This document shows positions 63,606 to 64,000 of a DNA stretch of 64,000 nucleotides, in pieces. The stretch comes from Gonatopus flavifemur (lineage: Eukaryota; Arthropoda; Insecta; Hymenoptera; Dryinidae). Made by a program: the position numbers and the translations under genes. The notes below the pieces were generated by a model, which saw only the letters and a program-made list of their open reading frames with translations, searched no databases and was not told the origin of the DNA. Location of the stretch: contig JAFFJZ010000003.1 of NCBI GenBank assembly GCA_018340375.1, forward strand, positions 12,586,001 to 12,650,000. Direction: 5' to 3'. Each line of letters opens with the position of its first letter. The first letter of the stretch is position 1.

Positions 63606-64000
63606 GTGAGTTCTTTTTGCTTTTCTTTTCTCTTTCACCCTTCTCGAATCAAATTCTGTTGCAACGATTGTTCATGATTCGTTTGTCCGTTCATGCTCCG
63701 TATTTCTCCCATCTATCGGAGTTCTTCTCTCGATTTTAGTCGTCTTAAAATCTCATTCTTTCTTCTTTCTTTTTTCACAATTTCCATGCCTTTTTCCTAA
63801 TTTATCCCCTTTTTCCTTCGCTTCGGCAATTGGTTCTTCCCAAGATCGCCCGCAAGAGGCTGCTGTTGTTGCTGCAGCTTCTGCTCTTACCATCACGGCA
63901 GAGCGGTTTCGCCAGGTATATACATACACACGAGAAGACAGAAAAAGGAAAAAAGGACGCATTCCAACCGACGACTATATACTCGGTCCATAACGATTCC

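Noticed and set aside
63753..63962. 69-codon open frame at the right edge and a Leu-rich plus-strand frame near 63850
   Set aside because: The plus-strand frame has no ATG in register, and the minus-strand frame is Ala/Arg/Lys low complexity. Neither can be supported without flanking sequence.
1..64000. tRNA, rRNA and CRISPR arrays
   Set aside because: No cloverleaf with a plausible T-loop, no rRNA core and no regularly spaced identical repeats were seen by eye. A dedicated tRNA search was not possible.

Overview
The window looks like nuclear DNA of an insect. It is AT-rich, its genes are split by short GT-AG introns, and it carries many short inverted-repeat elements. The cytosolic Hsp90 encoded here, with its [13 protein letters not shown] tail, most resembles bee and wasp Hsp83, so I lean towards Hymenoptera. 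This is inference; no organism label was given.

All six genes I can support lie on the minus strand in the first 31 kb. From high to low coordinate, which is the direction of transcription, they are: (1) Hsp83/Hsp90 (27641-29809) with a heat-shock promoter near 30.95 kb; (2) a four-exon KGD4/MRPS36 gene (26355-26953), a small 2-oxoglutarate dehydrogenase component; (3) RIC-3, the nicotinic acetylcholine receptor chaperone (19582-25654, eight coding exons, very long acidic tail); (4) IMMP2L, mitochondrial inner-membrane protease subunit 2 (15509-16108); (5) ITFG2, a KICSTOR subunit of nutrient sensing (13131-15474), whose start lies only 34 nt after the IMMP2L stop; (6) an SLC5-family sodium-coupled monocarboxylate transporter-like gene (6459-11116). 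I assembled each gene exon by exon. In every case splice sites, phase and total length agree (a multiple of three, with no internal stop). They are independent housekeeping or neuronal functions with no shared pathway, although two are mitochondrial.

From about 31 kb to the end there is no recognisable host gene. This region holds one nearly complete TTAA-flanked DNA transposon (41988-44626) whose transposase reading frame is broken once, several families of short inverted-repeat elements (MITE-like), microsatellites, a few GC-rich islands that could be promoters or enhancers (about 49.8, 54.0 and 57.3-57.6 kb), and three weak candidate orphan exons. It could be an intergenic desert or the introns of a large gene reaching outside the window.

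No CRISPR array, operon, rRNA or tRNA was recognised. I did not find a convincing new multi-gene system. The most rewarding leads are the IMMP2L/ITFG2 overlap, the frame-neutral 354-nt exon and acidic tail of RIC-3, the promoter and intronic heat-shock elements of Hsp83, and the related families of miniature elements.
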